The notes below the pieces were generated by a model that made no database searches, was not told the origin of the DNA, and was given only the letters and a program-made list of their open reading frames with translations. Shown here piece by piece: positions 1-12,054 of a stretch of 64,000 nucleotides of DNA (its first letter is position 1; each line of letters starts with the position of its first letter). The position numbers were made by a program, and so were the translations under genes. The stretch is from an uncultured Mailhella sp. (lineage in GTDB: Bacteria; Desulfobacterota; Desulfovibrionia; Desulfovibrionales; Desulfovibrionaceae), in the NCBI RefSeq assembly GCF_947631555.1, contig NZ_CANRLT010000001.1:1-64000 (forward strand), given 5' to 3'.

Positions 1-2
1 TC

Positions 3-119
3 AGACGTAGAACCCAAATCGTCACGCGTTCCTTGGATATGTTGAATAAATCTCTGGCGTTGTTTCAGCGATTTCGCATTAATGGCAAGATCGAAGAAAT
101 TTTATCATTATTAAGGTAA
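3..119 (+). CDS. C-terminal end of an ORF entering from the left edge (RRRTQIVTRSLDMLNKSLALFQRFRINGKIEEILSLLR*); possibly transposase-like
   Basis: Open frame from base 3 to TAA at 117-119; product guess rests only on basic composition. Confidence 0.25.
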   Translation, partial: RRRTQIVTRSLDMLNKSLALFQRFRINGKIEEILSLLR

Positions 120-450
120 TACTCTCCCGTCATCCTGCCCCTTAACAGTCGCAAAAATCCGCGCTATTACGATAAATATCTTTCGGCTTCGACACCTTAT
201 TGAAAATGCCTTCCTGGAATTGAAGAGTTGGCGAGGTATCGCCACACAGTATGCGAAAAACACGGCCTCTTTTCTGGCTGCTGTGCATATAAGGTGCACA
301 GCAATTTGAGCTAAAATCAAATGACAACACTATCTAGTTTCCATTAAAAATAGATCAAAAATGAGACTTTTATTTTGTCATGGTCTCTCAACAAGAGCAG
401 AAGTCTTTGGTATTATGTCACCTATCAAAAAATTCCTTCTTATAAAATAG

Positions 451-489
451 AAAAAGCCCGAAGACTGCAATCTCCGGGCTTTCTTTTTC
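451..489 (-). terminator. Intrinsic terminator downstream of gyrA
   Basis: agcccg...cgggct stem with A/T tracts on both sides, just 3' of the gyrA stop on the minus strand. Confidence 0.7.
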
Positions 490-499
490 TGAATATGCT

Positions 500-2932
500 C
501 TATTCTTCTTCGCCGCTGTCCGCTACGGTGTCAAAACCTGAAACAGTGGCACCTTCGTCCAGCTTCACCAGGCGCACTCCCATAGCTGCACGTCCCACGG
601 AACGGACTTCTTCCACTCCCAGGCGGATGATCTTGTTCGTTGAGGTGAGCAAAATCAGCGAATCCGTGTCGGACACGGGCTTGGCATCAATGACTTCTCC
701 TGTCTTGGGCGAAACTTTGAAATTGATGAGGCCTATTCCTCCGCGGCTCTGGATGCGGTAAAGATCTATCTTGGTGCGCTTTCCGTAGCCCAGTGCCGAG
801 ACCGTCATGATCATGGTGGAGCTGTCCTTGTCTCTGACCGTGACGCAGGCGACAACGCGGTCACCGCTGCGCAGGCCAACACCCTTTACGCCGGAGGCGC
901 TGCGGCCCATCGGACGCACGTCCGACATGGCGAAGCGTATGGCCATACCGTGGGCGGTAGCCAGAACCACATGATCGGATTCCGTCACCTCGCGCACGGC
1001 GATAAGCTCATCGCCTTCCCGGAGTCCGAGAGCGATGAGTCCGCTCTTACGGCAACGGGCATACAGGGAGGCGTTGGATCGCTTAACCATACCCTGACGG
1101 CTGGTGAAGAGAAAATATCTGTCTTCCGAAAATTCCCGTACCGTCAGGGCGTTGGCCACCCACTCGTCCTTTTCAAGAGGCAGCAGGTTGGCGATGTGCA
1201 TACCCTTGGCCGTGCGGCTGCCCTCGGGAACCTGATGCACCTTGAGCTGATGCATACGCCCCTTGTTTGTGAACAGCAACAGATACTGATGATTGGTGGT
1301 TGTCAGAAAATCCTGCACAAAGTCGTCTTCAGAGGTATGAAGACCCGCTATCCCCTTGCCGCCTCTCTTCTGCTGCTGATAGTTGGCCAGAGTTGTGCGC
1401 TTGATATACCCACGGCGGGAAAGCGTGATGACCACGTCTTCATCGGGGATGAGATCTTCCACGTCGATGCCACCAAGTTCGTCCATGACGATTTCCGTCC
1501 GGCGCGGCGTGGCGTAGGTATCCTTGATATATCTGGTTTCATCCCGCAGCACGCCGCGCAGTACTTCAGGATCCTCAAGAATGGACGTGAGATAAACGAT
1601 GAGTTTTTCAAGCTCACGGTATTCGTCCATGAGCTTGTCGCGTTCCAGTCCGGTAAGGCGCTGCAAGCGCATATCAAGGATGCTCTGCGCCTGTACATCG
1701 GTGAAGCCGAAACGTTCCATGAGTCCGTTTTTGGCGTCCTGCGGCGTCTGGGAAGCTCGGATCAGAGAAACAATTTCATCAATGATGTCCAGAGCTTTCA
1801 GCAGACCTGCCACAATATGCGCACGAGCCTGAGCCTTGTCGAGATCAAAACGGGTGCGACGGATGACCACTTCACGGCGGTGATCCAGAAAACAGGAAAG
1901 CGCTGAACGCAGGTTGAGCTGCTGAGGCTTGTTGTCCACGACCGCCAGCATATTAATGCCGAAGGACGTTTCAAGGGGTGTGTATTTATACAGTCCGTTG
2001 ATGACCAGTTCAGGAATGGTGCCGCGGCGAAGATCCAGAATGATCCTGATGCCTTTCTTGTCAGAAAGATCACGCAGATCAGTAACGCCGTCGAGCTTGT
2101 GGTCATTGACCAGGGCGGCTATTTTCTGCACCAGCACGGATTTGTTCAGGGCATAGGGTATTTCCCTGATCACCACGGATTGCTGTCCCTTCTTTCTTTC
2201 CTCCACTTCCACTCGGCCGCGTACTTTAACCACGCCGCGGCCGGTACGGTAGGCATCCAGAAGTCCCTGTCCCGCATAGACAAAACCTGCCGTCGGAAAA
2301 TCCGGGCCATGAACGAGGTCAATGAGATCATCCACCGTGCATTCCGGTTCATCAATGAGGCGAAGCATAGCATCGCAGAGTTCACCGAGATTGTGCGGAG
2401 GAATGTTCGTGGCCATACCCACGGCTATGCCGGAGGAACCATTGAGAAGGAGATTCGGAACTTTTGTGGGCAGTACCTCGGGTTCCTGCTCCGAACCATC
2501 GTAGTTCGGCCGGAAGTCCACGGTATTCTTTTCGATATCGTTCAGAAATTCAGAGGCAAGGCGGGACATGCGCACTTCAGTATAACGCATGGCTGCTGCA
2601 GAATCGCCGTCAATGGAACCAAAATTACCCTGTCCGTCTTCCAGCGGATCGCGCATGTTGAAGCTCTGGGCCATACGAACCAGAGCTTCGTATACGGCGA
2701 AATCCCCGTGAGGGTGATATTTGCCGATAACGTCGCCCACAACGCGGGCACTTTTCTTCGTAGGACGGTTATAGGTGTTGGCCATCTGGGACTGTGCAAA
2801 CAGTATGCGCCTGTGTACAGGCTTGAGACCGTCGCGGGCGTCGGGAATGGCTCGACCGATGATCACGCTGAGCGAATACGCCAGATAGGACTGACGAAGC
2901 TCTTTTTCTATATCAACGTTGAATTCAGCCAC
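500..2932 (-). CDS. gyrA: DNA gyrase subunit A
   Basis: 810 aa; [19 protein letters not shown] and [11 protein letters not shown] motifs typical of GyrA. Confidence 0.98.
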   Translation of the reverse strand: MAEFNVDIEKELRQSYLAYSLSVIIGRAIPDARDGLKPVHRRILFAQSQMANTYNRPTKKSARVVGDVIGKYHPHGDFAVYEALVRMAQSFNMRDPLEDGQGNFGSIDGDSAAAMRYTEVRMSRLASEFLNDIEKNTVDFRPNYDGSEQEPEVLPTKVPNLLLNGSSGIAVGMATNIPPHNLGELCDAMLRLIDEPECTVDDLIDLVHGPDFPTAGFVYAGQGLLDAYRTGRGVVKVRGRVEVEERKKGQQSVVIREIPYALNKSVLVQKIAALVNDHKLDGVTDLRDLSDKKGIRIILDLRRGTIPELVINGLYKYTPLETSFGINMLAVVDNKPQQLNLRSALSCFLDHRREVVIRRTRFDLDKAQARAHIVAGLLKALDIIDEIVSLIRASQTPQDAKNGLMERFGFTDVQAQSILDMRLQRLTGLERDKLMDEYRELEKLIVYLTSILEDPEVLRGVLRDETRYIKDTYATPRRTEIVMDELGGIDVEDLIPDEDVVITLSRRGYIKRTTLANYQQQKRGGKGIAGLHTSEDDFVQDFLTTTNHQYLLLFTNKGRMHQLKVHQVPEGSRTAKGMHIANLLPLEKDEWVANALTVREFSEDRYFLFTSRQGMVKRSNASLYARCRKSGLIALGLREGDELIAVREVTESDHVVLATAHGMAIRFAMSDVRPMGRSASGVKGVGLRSGDRVVACVTVRDKDSSTMIMTVSALGYGKRTKIDLYRIQSRGGIGLINFKVSPKTGEVIDAKPVSDTDSLILLTSTNKIIRLGVEEVRSVGRAAMGVRLVKLDEGATVSGFDTVADSGEEE

Positions 2933-2950
2933 GATCGTTTATCCTTTTCG

Positions 2951-5431
<2,481 letters not shown>

Positions 5432-5562
5432 TCAAAAATTTTCAATTGAAAGCCTCTGGGGGAACTGTGAGATTCTTTCCTCCGAGCAGGATTATCCCCT
5501 CCTCTTCTTGAAAATGGAAGCATGGCGTTCCCTTTTTTGGAAACGCCATGCTGAAACAGCGG

Positions 5563-6720
5563 TTATTCTTCTTCGGTGTAATAGGCGGACTCCGCTATCT
5601 TCATCGGCATGAGGATAACGTTGTATTCCGCGTCGTCCGCGCCGGTCATGCCGCAAGGCCCTTCCGCACCGGTAAAGACGAAGTCTATCTTTGCCGATTG
5701 GAAGTGGCCTAGAATATCCATAAGGCCTCTTGTTGGGAATGCTATGAGCGAAAGGTCACCCTTGAAGTCTCCTTCCAGATGTTCGGTAGCCGAACCTGTT
5801 TCCTGCCCCTGTGCAGAAAGCACGACTTCAGAAGGCTCAAAGTGGAAATAGGTGCAGCGATCGCTGTCGTTGTTGAAAAGGAGAAGGCGATCAAGAGCAT
5901 CGAGGCTTTCTTTCCTGTCTACTGTGAGCTGTGAGGTATTATCACCCTTGAGACGTGCAAGAAAGCCCAGGTGATCGGGATAAGTGAAGTTGACGCTGCG
6001 TGGAATGCTCAGAGTTTCGTTGCCGGAGCCGGTGCGTATATGGAAACGGCGTTCGCTGATATTGAGCATGATTTCATCACTGCCCAGCCATTTTCGAAGC
6101 TCGTTCACATATTTCTTCTGGATGAGCAGGCCGTTTTCCGGAAGCAGCCTGGCAAGCTCATCGTTGATGAAGCGTACCATGGCGAACTGATGTCCGTTCA
6201 GACCGCAGACATCCACCTTTCCTCCTTCATACGTCTTTAAATAAAGACAGGCCAGACCCTCTGCGCTGTCGTCATCACTGATACAAAAAGAGACGCGGTC
6301 GATAACGTCCTGCAGAAAATCGCCGGACCAGAGTACCGCTCCTTCTTCCGGAAAAGCGGGAAGGGGCTGGAACCAGACAGGGTCCACGGTGGGCAGTTTG
6401 TAGGAACGGCGTCCCTGTTCCACAAGCAGAACATTGGAAGCCTCATCCACGCGAAGGTCTATATCCCCACCTGGGAGGCGGCGCAGAAGTTCCACAAAGG
6501 AACGGCCGTTGACGCCCGCCTGTCCTTCCTCTTTTGTCTTCGCGGGATAGACGCCGGTAAATTCGATGTTTACGTCCGTGGACATGATGGTTATGCCATC
6601 GGATTTCGCCTGAAGCCAGATCGAACGAAGATAGGCTGCTCCTGCCTTGCTTGGAATGATGGAGGCCGCTTTCTGAAGCCCATCGATGATCTGCTCTTTC
6701 TTTACGGTTACGTGCATCAT
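5563..6720 (-). CDS. dnaN: DNA polymerase III beta sliding clamp
   Basis: 385 aa, DnaN-like sequence, directly downstream of dnaA. Confidence 0.95.
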   Translation of the reverse strand: MMHVTVKKEQIIDGLQKAASIIPSKAGAAYLRSIWLQAKSDGITIMSTDVNIEFTGVYPAKTKEEGQAGVNGRSFVELLRRLPGGDIDLRVDEASNVLLVEQGRRSYKLPTVDPVWFQPLPAFPEEGAVLWSGDFLQDVIDRVSFCISDDDSAEGLACLYLKTYEGGKVDVCGLNGHQFAMVRFINDELARLLPENGLLIQKKYVNELRKWLGSDEIMLNISERRFHIRTGSGNETLSIPRSVNFTYPDHLGFLARLKGDNTSQLTVDRKESLDALDRLLLFNNDSDRCTYFHFEPSEVVLSAQGQETGSATEHLEGDFKGDLSLIAFPTRGLMDILGHFQSAKIDFVFTGAEGPCGMTGADDAEYNVILMPMKIAESAYYTEEE

Positions 6721-6758
6721 AGAAATTTTCCTGTTGTAGAGGTTAAGAGTCGGTCACT

Positions 6759-6809
6759 TTGTTCCTAATTCTTTTATCCTTATGATTTTTATGGATAAAT
6801 AAGGAACAA
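6759..6809. repeat. Nested inverted repeat in the dnaA-dnaN intergenic region with DnaA-box-like half sites
   Basis: ttgttcct(6759-6766)/aggaacaa(6802-6809) enclosing tttatcc(6773-6779)/ggataaa(6793-6799). Confidence 0.6.
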
Positions 6810-6822
6810 TAAAAAGAACGTC

Positions 6823-8160
6823 TCATGAAGGGAAGGAACTTTTTTTCCCTTGTGCTCCTTCGCTTCTGCCTTTTTTTAACTGTTTTGTAATCTCTGTGAG
6901 CACCATGTGCGCATCGTTGTTCATAACTTGAATTTTTTCAATTTTTTTGATGGCATACATGATGGTGCTGTGGTCTCTTCCGCCGAAGATAAGTCCTATG
7001 GATGGATAGGATTCTCCGAGAAGTTCACGACAGAGATACATGGCCGCCTGACGAGGAATAGAAAGGTGAGAATTTCTGTTTTTCTCGATAAGCTCCTTTG
7101 AGGTGCAGCCGTAGTGTGAGGCCACTGCTGCGATAATTGATTCCGCATCCAGAGGCTGCGGCGCGCCATGACTGCGCAGAAGAGCGAGGACTTCTTCGCT
7201 TGAAGGAAGTCTGCCTCGCTGAACGTATAAATTTTTTAAGGATGCTATGATTCCACTCAAGGGCCTGAGCTTCAGGCATTGACGTGAAAGCAGAAGAGCC
7301 AGATCACGATTTTCAGGAAGCCCGGCTCTTTCCATATGAAGAAGAGCAAAGCGCATACGAACGTCAAGATCTGGTTCCATGAGTTCAAGAACAAGGTGGG
7401 AACAAAGGCGGTCGTAAAGCTCGGGAATAAGTGTTTCAGACGGCTGATCTATCATGGTAGTGATGAAAAAAGCACGCTTTTCCAAGGCATCTATAAGCGA
7501 TGCAAGGGCGCGCTGTGCCTTTGCATCTTCTGAGAGAAGATGAACGTCATCTATAAGAAAAGCAGCACATCCTTCAAACGTTTCTTCTTTTAATGAGAGA
7601 AAAAAGGAGATATTTTGTCCAGACAATATTCTGACTGAGTGTGACGGATACCGGGAACGCAGTTCCTCGGCTGCGGCTGAGATTAAATGACTCTTCCCTG
7701 TCCCGGAAGGTCCGTGAAGGAGAATAACAGAGGGAGAAAGAGAAAGAGCTTTCCTGAACTGAGTGACAGCGTCCCTGTTGCGACCCCCGGGAAAGAAATC
7801 GTCCCAATTGCTGTGAGAAATTTTTTCCTCATGAGACCTGTGGAGAGAACTTGAGGAAAAAAGCTGTTCGTTTTTTCCCCAGGTATAGCGTACTTCCACA
7901 GTATTGCCGAAAAGATCTCGGCAGGCTGCTTCCAGCCTTTTTTGTCCTTGTTCAGAAAACCAGCGGAAAAAGAGCTGATGTGGAAAACGGACGCTGAGCA
8001 CCCCATCGGAAAGGAAAAAAGTCAGTGGAGAGAACCAGGCTGGTTCATTCTGTGTTTCTCCAAAGAGCTGTAAGGAAAGTTCTTCCCTGAGCTTTTTTTT
8101 GGTCAGGGTAGGCCCCTCGCTTTTTTTCAGTTTTTTTATGTCGGTGTGAGATGCGTTCAT
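6823..8160 (-). CDS. dnaA: Chromosomal replication initiator protein DnaA
   Basis: Walker A GPSGTGKSHL, C-terminal GRDHSTIMYAIKKIEK DnaA signature. Confidence 0.95.
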   Translation of the reverse strand: MNASHTDIKKLKKSEGPTLTKKKLREELSLQLFGETQNEPAWFSPLTFFLSDGVLSVRFPHQLFFRWFSEQGQKRLEAACRDLFGNTVEVRYTWGKNEQLFSSSSLHRSHEEKISHSNWDDFFPGGRNRDAVTQFRKALSLSPSVILLHGPSGTGKSHLISAAAEELRSRYPSHSVRILSGQNISFFLSLKEETFEGCAAFLIDDVHLLSEDAKAQRALASLIDALEKRAFFITTMIDQPSETLIPELYDRLCSHLVLELMEPDLDVRMRFALLHMERAGLPENRDLALLLSRQCLKLRPLSGIIASLKNLYVQRGRLPSSEEVLALLRSHGAPQPLDAESIIAAVASHYGCTSKELIEKNRNSHLSIPRQAAMYLCRELLGESYPSIGLIFGGRDHSTIMYAIKKIEKIQVMNNDAHMVLTEITKQLKKGRSEGAQGKKSSFPS

Positions 8161-8477
8161 CGGCGTTTAAAGGATTCAGATTCAAAGGGAAAGGTTAATA
8201 ATATGATGAAATAAAAAGATAAAGAAACAAATTTTCCCGTTTTCTGAAACGAGAAGGACCTTTAAGCCGCTTAAAAATTTTTATCAAAAACAGCGTCTAT
8301 AAACAAGACTAGTTATAGTAAAAAAATAAGTTTTTCATCAAAAATTCCTTTGTGGTTTGAGACCTCCCCCCTTTCCTTCCCAAAAAGGGAAAAGAGTAGT
8401 TAAAAAGAGGCAAAGCTGATTAAATCCTTTTTCGTAAACTCTCCCCTGGCTGCAGGACGGCGCATGCTCCGCTTATA

Positions 8478-8536
8478 GTGAGCTGGCCGCGTGCCATCTG
8501 GCTTTGCCAGCTCAAGCATGGCTGCGGCCAGCTCAC
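8478..8536. repeat. Large GC-rich hairpin between dnaA and the recombinase-like gene
   Basis: Perfect 13-bp arms gtgagctggccgc (8478-8490)/gcggccagctcac (8524-8536), inner gccat/atggc and an apical ctggc-ttt-gccag hairpin. Confidence 0.75.
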
Positions 8537-8543
8537 GGGGCAT

Positions 8544-8567
8544 GAGGGGTAATCCGCGCGACCCCTC
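8544..8567. repeat. Second hairpin adjacent to the large one
   Basis: gaggggt (8544-8550)/acccctc (8561-8567), 10-nt loop. Confidence 0.6.
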
Positions 8568-8788
8568 TCCGTCGATTGAGGAGGCAATTGGCGGATGGGG
8601 CGACTGTGGATTGAAACATTAAACAGATATAAAAAAGAGTTCGGTCAGCTCCAGAACTCGTGCAATGAGTCAGAACTACGAACGATAGACGAAGCCGAAA
8701 GCCGGCAAAAGAAGAAAAAATTTTTTTTGAGAGTCCGAACGAGGCCTCTTTAAACGGGGTGCACAAAGACCCACGGCACAAGGGTTCG

Positions 8789-8808
8789 TTGACAGATAGA
8801 GTGTCGAT
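8789..8808 (+). repeat. 20-bp repeat, copy A
   Basis: ttgacagatagagtgtcgat; exact reverse complement at 8992-9011. Confidence 0.9.
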
Positions 8809-8833
8809 AAACCCCTGAAGCCGCAGGCATTCA

Positions 8834-8853
8834 TCAACAGATAGAGTGGCAAT
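8834..8853 (+). repeat. 20-bp repeat, degenerate direct copy A'
   Basis: tcaacagatagagtggcaat; shares acagatagagtg core with copy A, 45-bp period. Confidence 0.75.
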
Positions 8854-8991
8854 GAATCGTTGGCAATTCATACCCAAAATTGCCTCCAAGGGCAAGAAAA
8901 TTTTTTGGTACACGTTGTCCTCCAGTTTCACGAAAAAAATATTCTATAAATTCAAAGTATTATAAAATTAAGCCCGGCCATTTCGGCACTC

Positions 8992-9011
8992 ATCGACACT
9001 CTATCTGTCAA
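8992..9011 (-). repeat. 20-bp repeat, inverted copy B
   Basis: atcgacactctatctgtcaa; perfect reverse complement of 8789-8808. Confidence 0.9.
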
Positions 9012-9043
9012 TGAAGTGAACTTACGCAAAGGGTGACGGATTT

Positions 9044-9943
9044 ATGGTACGCGAGACCAAGGGCGGCGTTCCGGCCGCCGAATCGAACACCGTGCTGCAT
9101 GCGGCTCCGCTGTTCAACGACTTTGTTGAGGAGCGCTATCTGCCTTTTGTCCAGCAGAACAAGCGCAGCTGGAAGGTGGACCGCGGCAATCTGCAGCGGC
9201 ATATTCTGCCCTATCTTGGCGGATACCGGCTCTCCGACATTACCGCCGAGACGCTCCAGAGCTGGATTGATGCTCTCAGCCAAAGCGGGCTTGCGCACAG
9301 TACCTGCGTCCGCCAGTACTGGCTGGCCAAATACGTCATGACTTGTGCCATTCGCTGGGGATACCTGCCTGAGGACAGGATGCTCAAGACTCCCAGGTCG
9401 CTCAGTGTATCCACGGAACAAAGCCGCAGCCCCGTGCTGCTGGAGTATTCCGAGCTTGACCGGCTTCTCGGTATACTCAAAAAGTACCCGAACTGGTCCT
9501 CGGCCAACGCCATTTACCTGATGATCCTCACAGGGGCCAGCAAGTCCGAAATTCTCGGCCTTCGCTGGGAAGACGTGGATCTTGCCCGCGGCGTCCTCAC
9601 CGTGACCGCGAACTTTACCGGCCGGCAGCGGCTGATCCCGCTGAGCAGCGAAGCGCAGAAGTTTATTCAGAAGCTGCCGCGGCGCGAGGGCATCCCGTGG
9701 CTGTTCTTCACGAGCCTGGGGACGCACCTCACCTACATCACCCGCGACTGGTATCAGATACGCGAAGAGTTCGGGCATCCTGAACTACGTCTCCAGGATC
9801 TGCGCCATACCTTTGCAAACGTCCTGGTAAGCATGGGCGTCAACCGCGAGGGCCTGCGCACTATTTTAGGTCACTACAAGCCGGCAACGCTGACTTTTTT
9901 AAGCCGGCAGGCCTCTTCTGTTAAAAACGGAGAGGTTGCATGA
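9044..9943 (+). CDS. Tyrosine recombinase/phage integrase family protein, catalytic residues apparently substituted
   Basis: 299 aa; core-binding domain plus catalytic-domain landmarks (LTGASKSEILGLRWEDVD, LQDLRHTFAN, LGHYKPATLTF); stop overlaps ATG of the next gene. Confidence 0.85.
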   Translation: MVRETKGGVPAAESNTVLHAAPLFNDFVEERYLPFVQQNKRSWKVDRGNLQRHILPYLGGYRLSDITAETLQSWIDALSQSGLAHSTCVRQYWLAKYVMTCAIRWGYLPEDRMLKTPRSLSVSTEQSRSPVLLEYSELDRLLGILKKYPNWSSANAIYLMILTGASKSEILGLRWEDVDLARGVLTVTANFTGRQRLIPLSSEAQKFIQKLPRREGIPWLFFTSLGTHLTYITRDWYQIREEFGHPELRLQDLRHTFANVLVSMGVNREGLRTILGHYKPATLTFLSRQASSVKNGEVA

Positions 9944-11043
9944 AAAACATTGTTGTGGGTGCCGGTATTTCAGGAGCGGCAGCAGCTCGCGTGCTTGCCG
10001 AACGCGGGGAGAAGGTGCTTGTCATCGACAAAAGGCCGCATATCGGCGGAACCTGCTATGATTATTACCACGGCAGCGGTATCTGCATTCATCAGTACGG
10101 CCCTCATATTTTTCATACCAACGACAAGTCCGTATGGGACTTTCTTTCCCGCTTCACGGACTGGATTCCGTACATGCACAAGGTCGCTGGCCTTGTGGAC
10201 GGCACTCTTGTCCCCATCCCCTTTAATTTGAACTCCCTGTGTAAAGTTTTTCCACATTCACTGGCGAAATGCCTTGAGGAAAAACTGCTCTCTCGTTTTG
10301 GCTTCAACAAAAGAATTCCTATTCTTGAGCTTCAGAATAACAAGGATAAGGACCTCGCTTTTCTTGCAGCATACATCTACATAAAGGTTTTTCTCCCCTA
10401 CACCATGAAGCAGTGGGGAATAAGGCCCGACGAACTCGATCCTTCCGTCACCGCCCGCGTCCCCGTCTGCCTGAACCGGGACGACCGCTATTTTCAGGAG
10501 CGCTGGCAGGGTATTCCCGCCAGGGGTTACACCGCCATGATGGAGCGGATGCTCAGACACAAAAACATCACCGTGCAAACGGATACCGCCTGGAGTGACG
10601 TAAAGGACGAGTTCCGCGGCTCCCGCGTTCTTTACACCGGTTCTGTGGACGAATTCATGGACTATCAGTTTGGCGAGCTGCCCTATCGGAGTGTCAGGCT
10701 GGAGTTCCGCGAATACGCCCGCGAGTTCTTCCAGACGCACGCCGTGATCAATTATCCCGAAAACTACGATTTTACACGCATCACTGAATACAAGCACTTC
10801 CTTGGCGACAGGGCGTCCGGCACTGTGGTTTCCTTCGAGTATCCCGAGGCGTACCGCCCCGGCGAAAATCTCCCCTTCTACCCTATCCCCGGTCAGAAAA
10901 ACAGCAGGCTGTACGAAAGGTATTGCTCGTCCGTCAAGAAGGACCATGCCGACGTCATTTTCTTCGGACGCCTTGGCGATTACAAGTACTATAACATGGA
11001 CGCGGCTGTTGCCCGTGCCCTGGCCGTGACGAGGGTATGCTGA
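9940..11043 (+). CDS. glf: UDP-galactopyranose mutase
   Basis: FAD motif GAGISGAAAARVLAERG; HIGGTCYDYY and GPHIFHTND Glf motifs. Confidence 0.95.
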   Translation: MKNIVVGAGISGAAAARVLAERGEKVLVIDKRPHIGGTCYDYYHGSGICIHQYGPHIFHTNDKSVWDFLSRFTDWIPYMHKVAGLVDGTLVPIPFNLNSLCKVFPHSLAKCLEEKLLSRFGFNKRIPILELQNNKDKDLAFLAAYIYIKVFLPYTMKQWGIRPDELDPSVTARVPVCLNRDDRYFQERWQGIPARGYTAMMERMLRHKNITVQTDTAWSDVKDEFRGSRVLYTGSVDEFMDYQFGELPYRSVRLEFREYAREFFQTHAVINYPENYDFTRITEYKHFLGDRASGTVVSFEYPEAYRPGENLPFYPIPGQKNSRLYERYCSSVKKDHADVIFFGRLGDYKYYNMDAAVARALAVTRVC

Positions 11044-12053
11044 TGCCCGCGGTGTCTGTTCTCATTCCCTGCTACAATGTGGAAAAATATCTCCGCCAGT
11101 GTCTGGATTCCGTTGTTAAACAGACACTCAGCGATATGGAAATACTCTGTATCAATGACGGCTCAACGGATTCCACGCCTGCCATACTCAGGGAATACGC
11201 TGCACAGGATTCCCGTATCCGCATCATCGACAAGCCGAACTCCGGCTACGGCGACAGCATGAACAGGGGCCTTGAGGAAGCCGCAGGAGAATATATAGGC
11301 ATTGTCGAATCCGATGACTGGGCCGACGCCGACATGTTTGAAACGCTCTATCGCCTTGCCAGAGAACATGACTGCGATATGGCAAAGAGCAATTTCTACG
11401 ACTACCTGGGCGGAAGCTCCACACGCCATGAGATCATCCCTCCCCAGGATGCGGACACGCTTCTGCGGCCTCTGGAGCGAAACGCCATTTTTACCAGCAC
11501 CTGCTACATCTGGACAGCCATCTACCGCCGCTCGTGGCTGAACCAACAGAATATCCGCTTTCTGCCCACGCCTGGGGCGTCCTATCAGGACACGTCCTTC
11601 AATTTCAAGGCCTTGGCCTGCGCCCGCCGCGCGTGGTTCACATGCAGAGCCTTTCTGCACTATCGCCGCGACAACGAAAGTTCCTCCATTTACAGCTCAG
11701 GGAAAGTCTACTGCGTCTGTGACGAATACCATGAGATCGAACGCTTCCTGCGGGAAAGAAGCGAACTCACCCGCCTGCTCCCCGTTGTGCAGAAGATGAA
11801 GTACCAGTCGTACTACTGGAATTTTCGCCGTCTGCCGATCCCGCTGGACAGGGAGTTCGGCTGCCGCGCAGCTTCAGAATTTGCCGAAGCCTTCCGTCTT
11901 GGAGTGATAGAAAAACGCCTGTTCAAGCCGAAACATTATCAGAGACTCAGACTCTGGGCGAATCATCCGTGCCTGTTCTTTCTTCGGGAGTATGTCCACT
12001 CCAATGGAAGAAAAAAGATGATGGCGGCCTTGCAGAAAAGAAGGGAGGACTGA
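11043..12053 (+). CDS. Glycosyltransferase family 2
   Basis: PAVSVLIPCYNVEKYLRQCLDSV...INDGSTDST GT2/GT-A motif; start taken at 11043 inside ORF 11037-12053. Confidence 0.9.
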   Translation: MPAVSVLIPCYNVEKYLRQCLDSVVKQTLSDMEILCINDGSTDSTPAILREYAAQDSRIRIIDKPNSGYGDSMNRGLEEAAGEYIGIVESDDWADADMFETLYRLAREHDCDMAKSNFYDYLGGSSTRHEIIPPQDADTLLRPLERNAIFTSTCYIWTAIYRRSWLNQQNIRFLPTPGASYQDTSFNFKALACARRAWFTCRAFLHYRRDNESSSIYSSGKVYCVCDEYHEIERFLRERSELTRLLPVVQKMKYQSYYWNFRRLPIPLDREFGCRAASEFAEAFRLGVIEKRLFKPKHYQRLRLWANHPCLFFLREYVHSNGRKKMMAALQKRRED

Positions 12054-12054
12054 C

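Noticed and set aside
950-1906. Long antisense ORFs over gyrA/gyrB and other genes (e.g. 950-1906, 2099-3049, 22904-24247, 40500-41534, 42377-43333)
   Set aside because: Shadow ORFs typical of GC-rich coding DNA; no recognisable motifs and the sense gene is clear
8601-8617. gtggattgaaac resembles the 3' end of type I-C CRISPR repeats
   Set aside because: Single 12-nt match, no periodic repeats or spacers and no cas genes in the window
8533-8931. 132-aa minus-strand ORF between dnaA and the recombinase-like gene
   Set aside because: No recognisable domain and it spans hairpins and repeats; the peptide repeat is noted as a finding but a real gene is not supported
9892-9900. In-register T TTT TTA heptamer in the recombinase-like gene suggesting programmed -1 frameshifting
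   Set aside because: The -1 frame stops after about 8 codons and no convincing stimulatory structure was seen; likely chance
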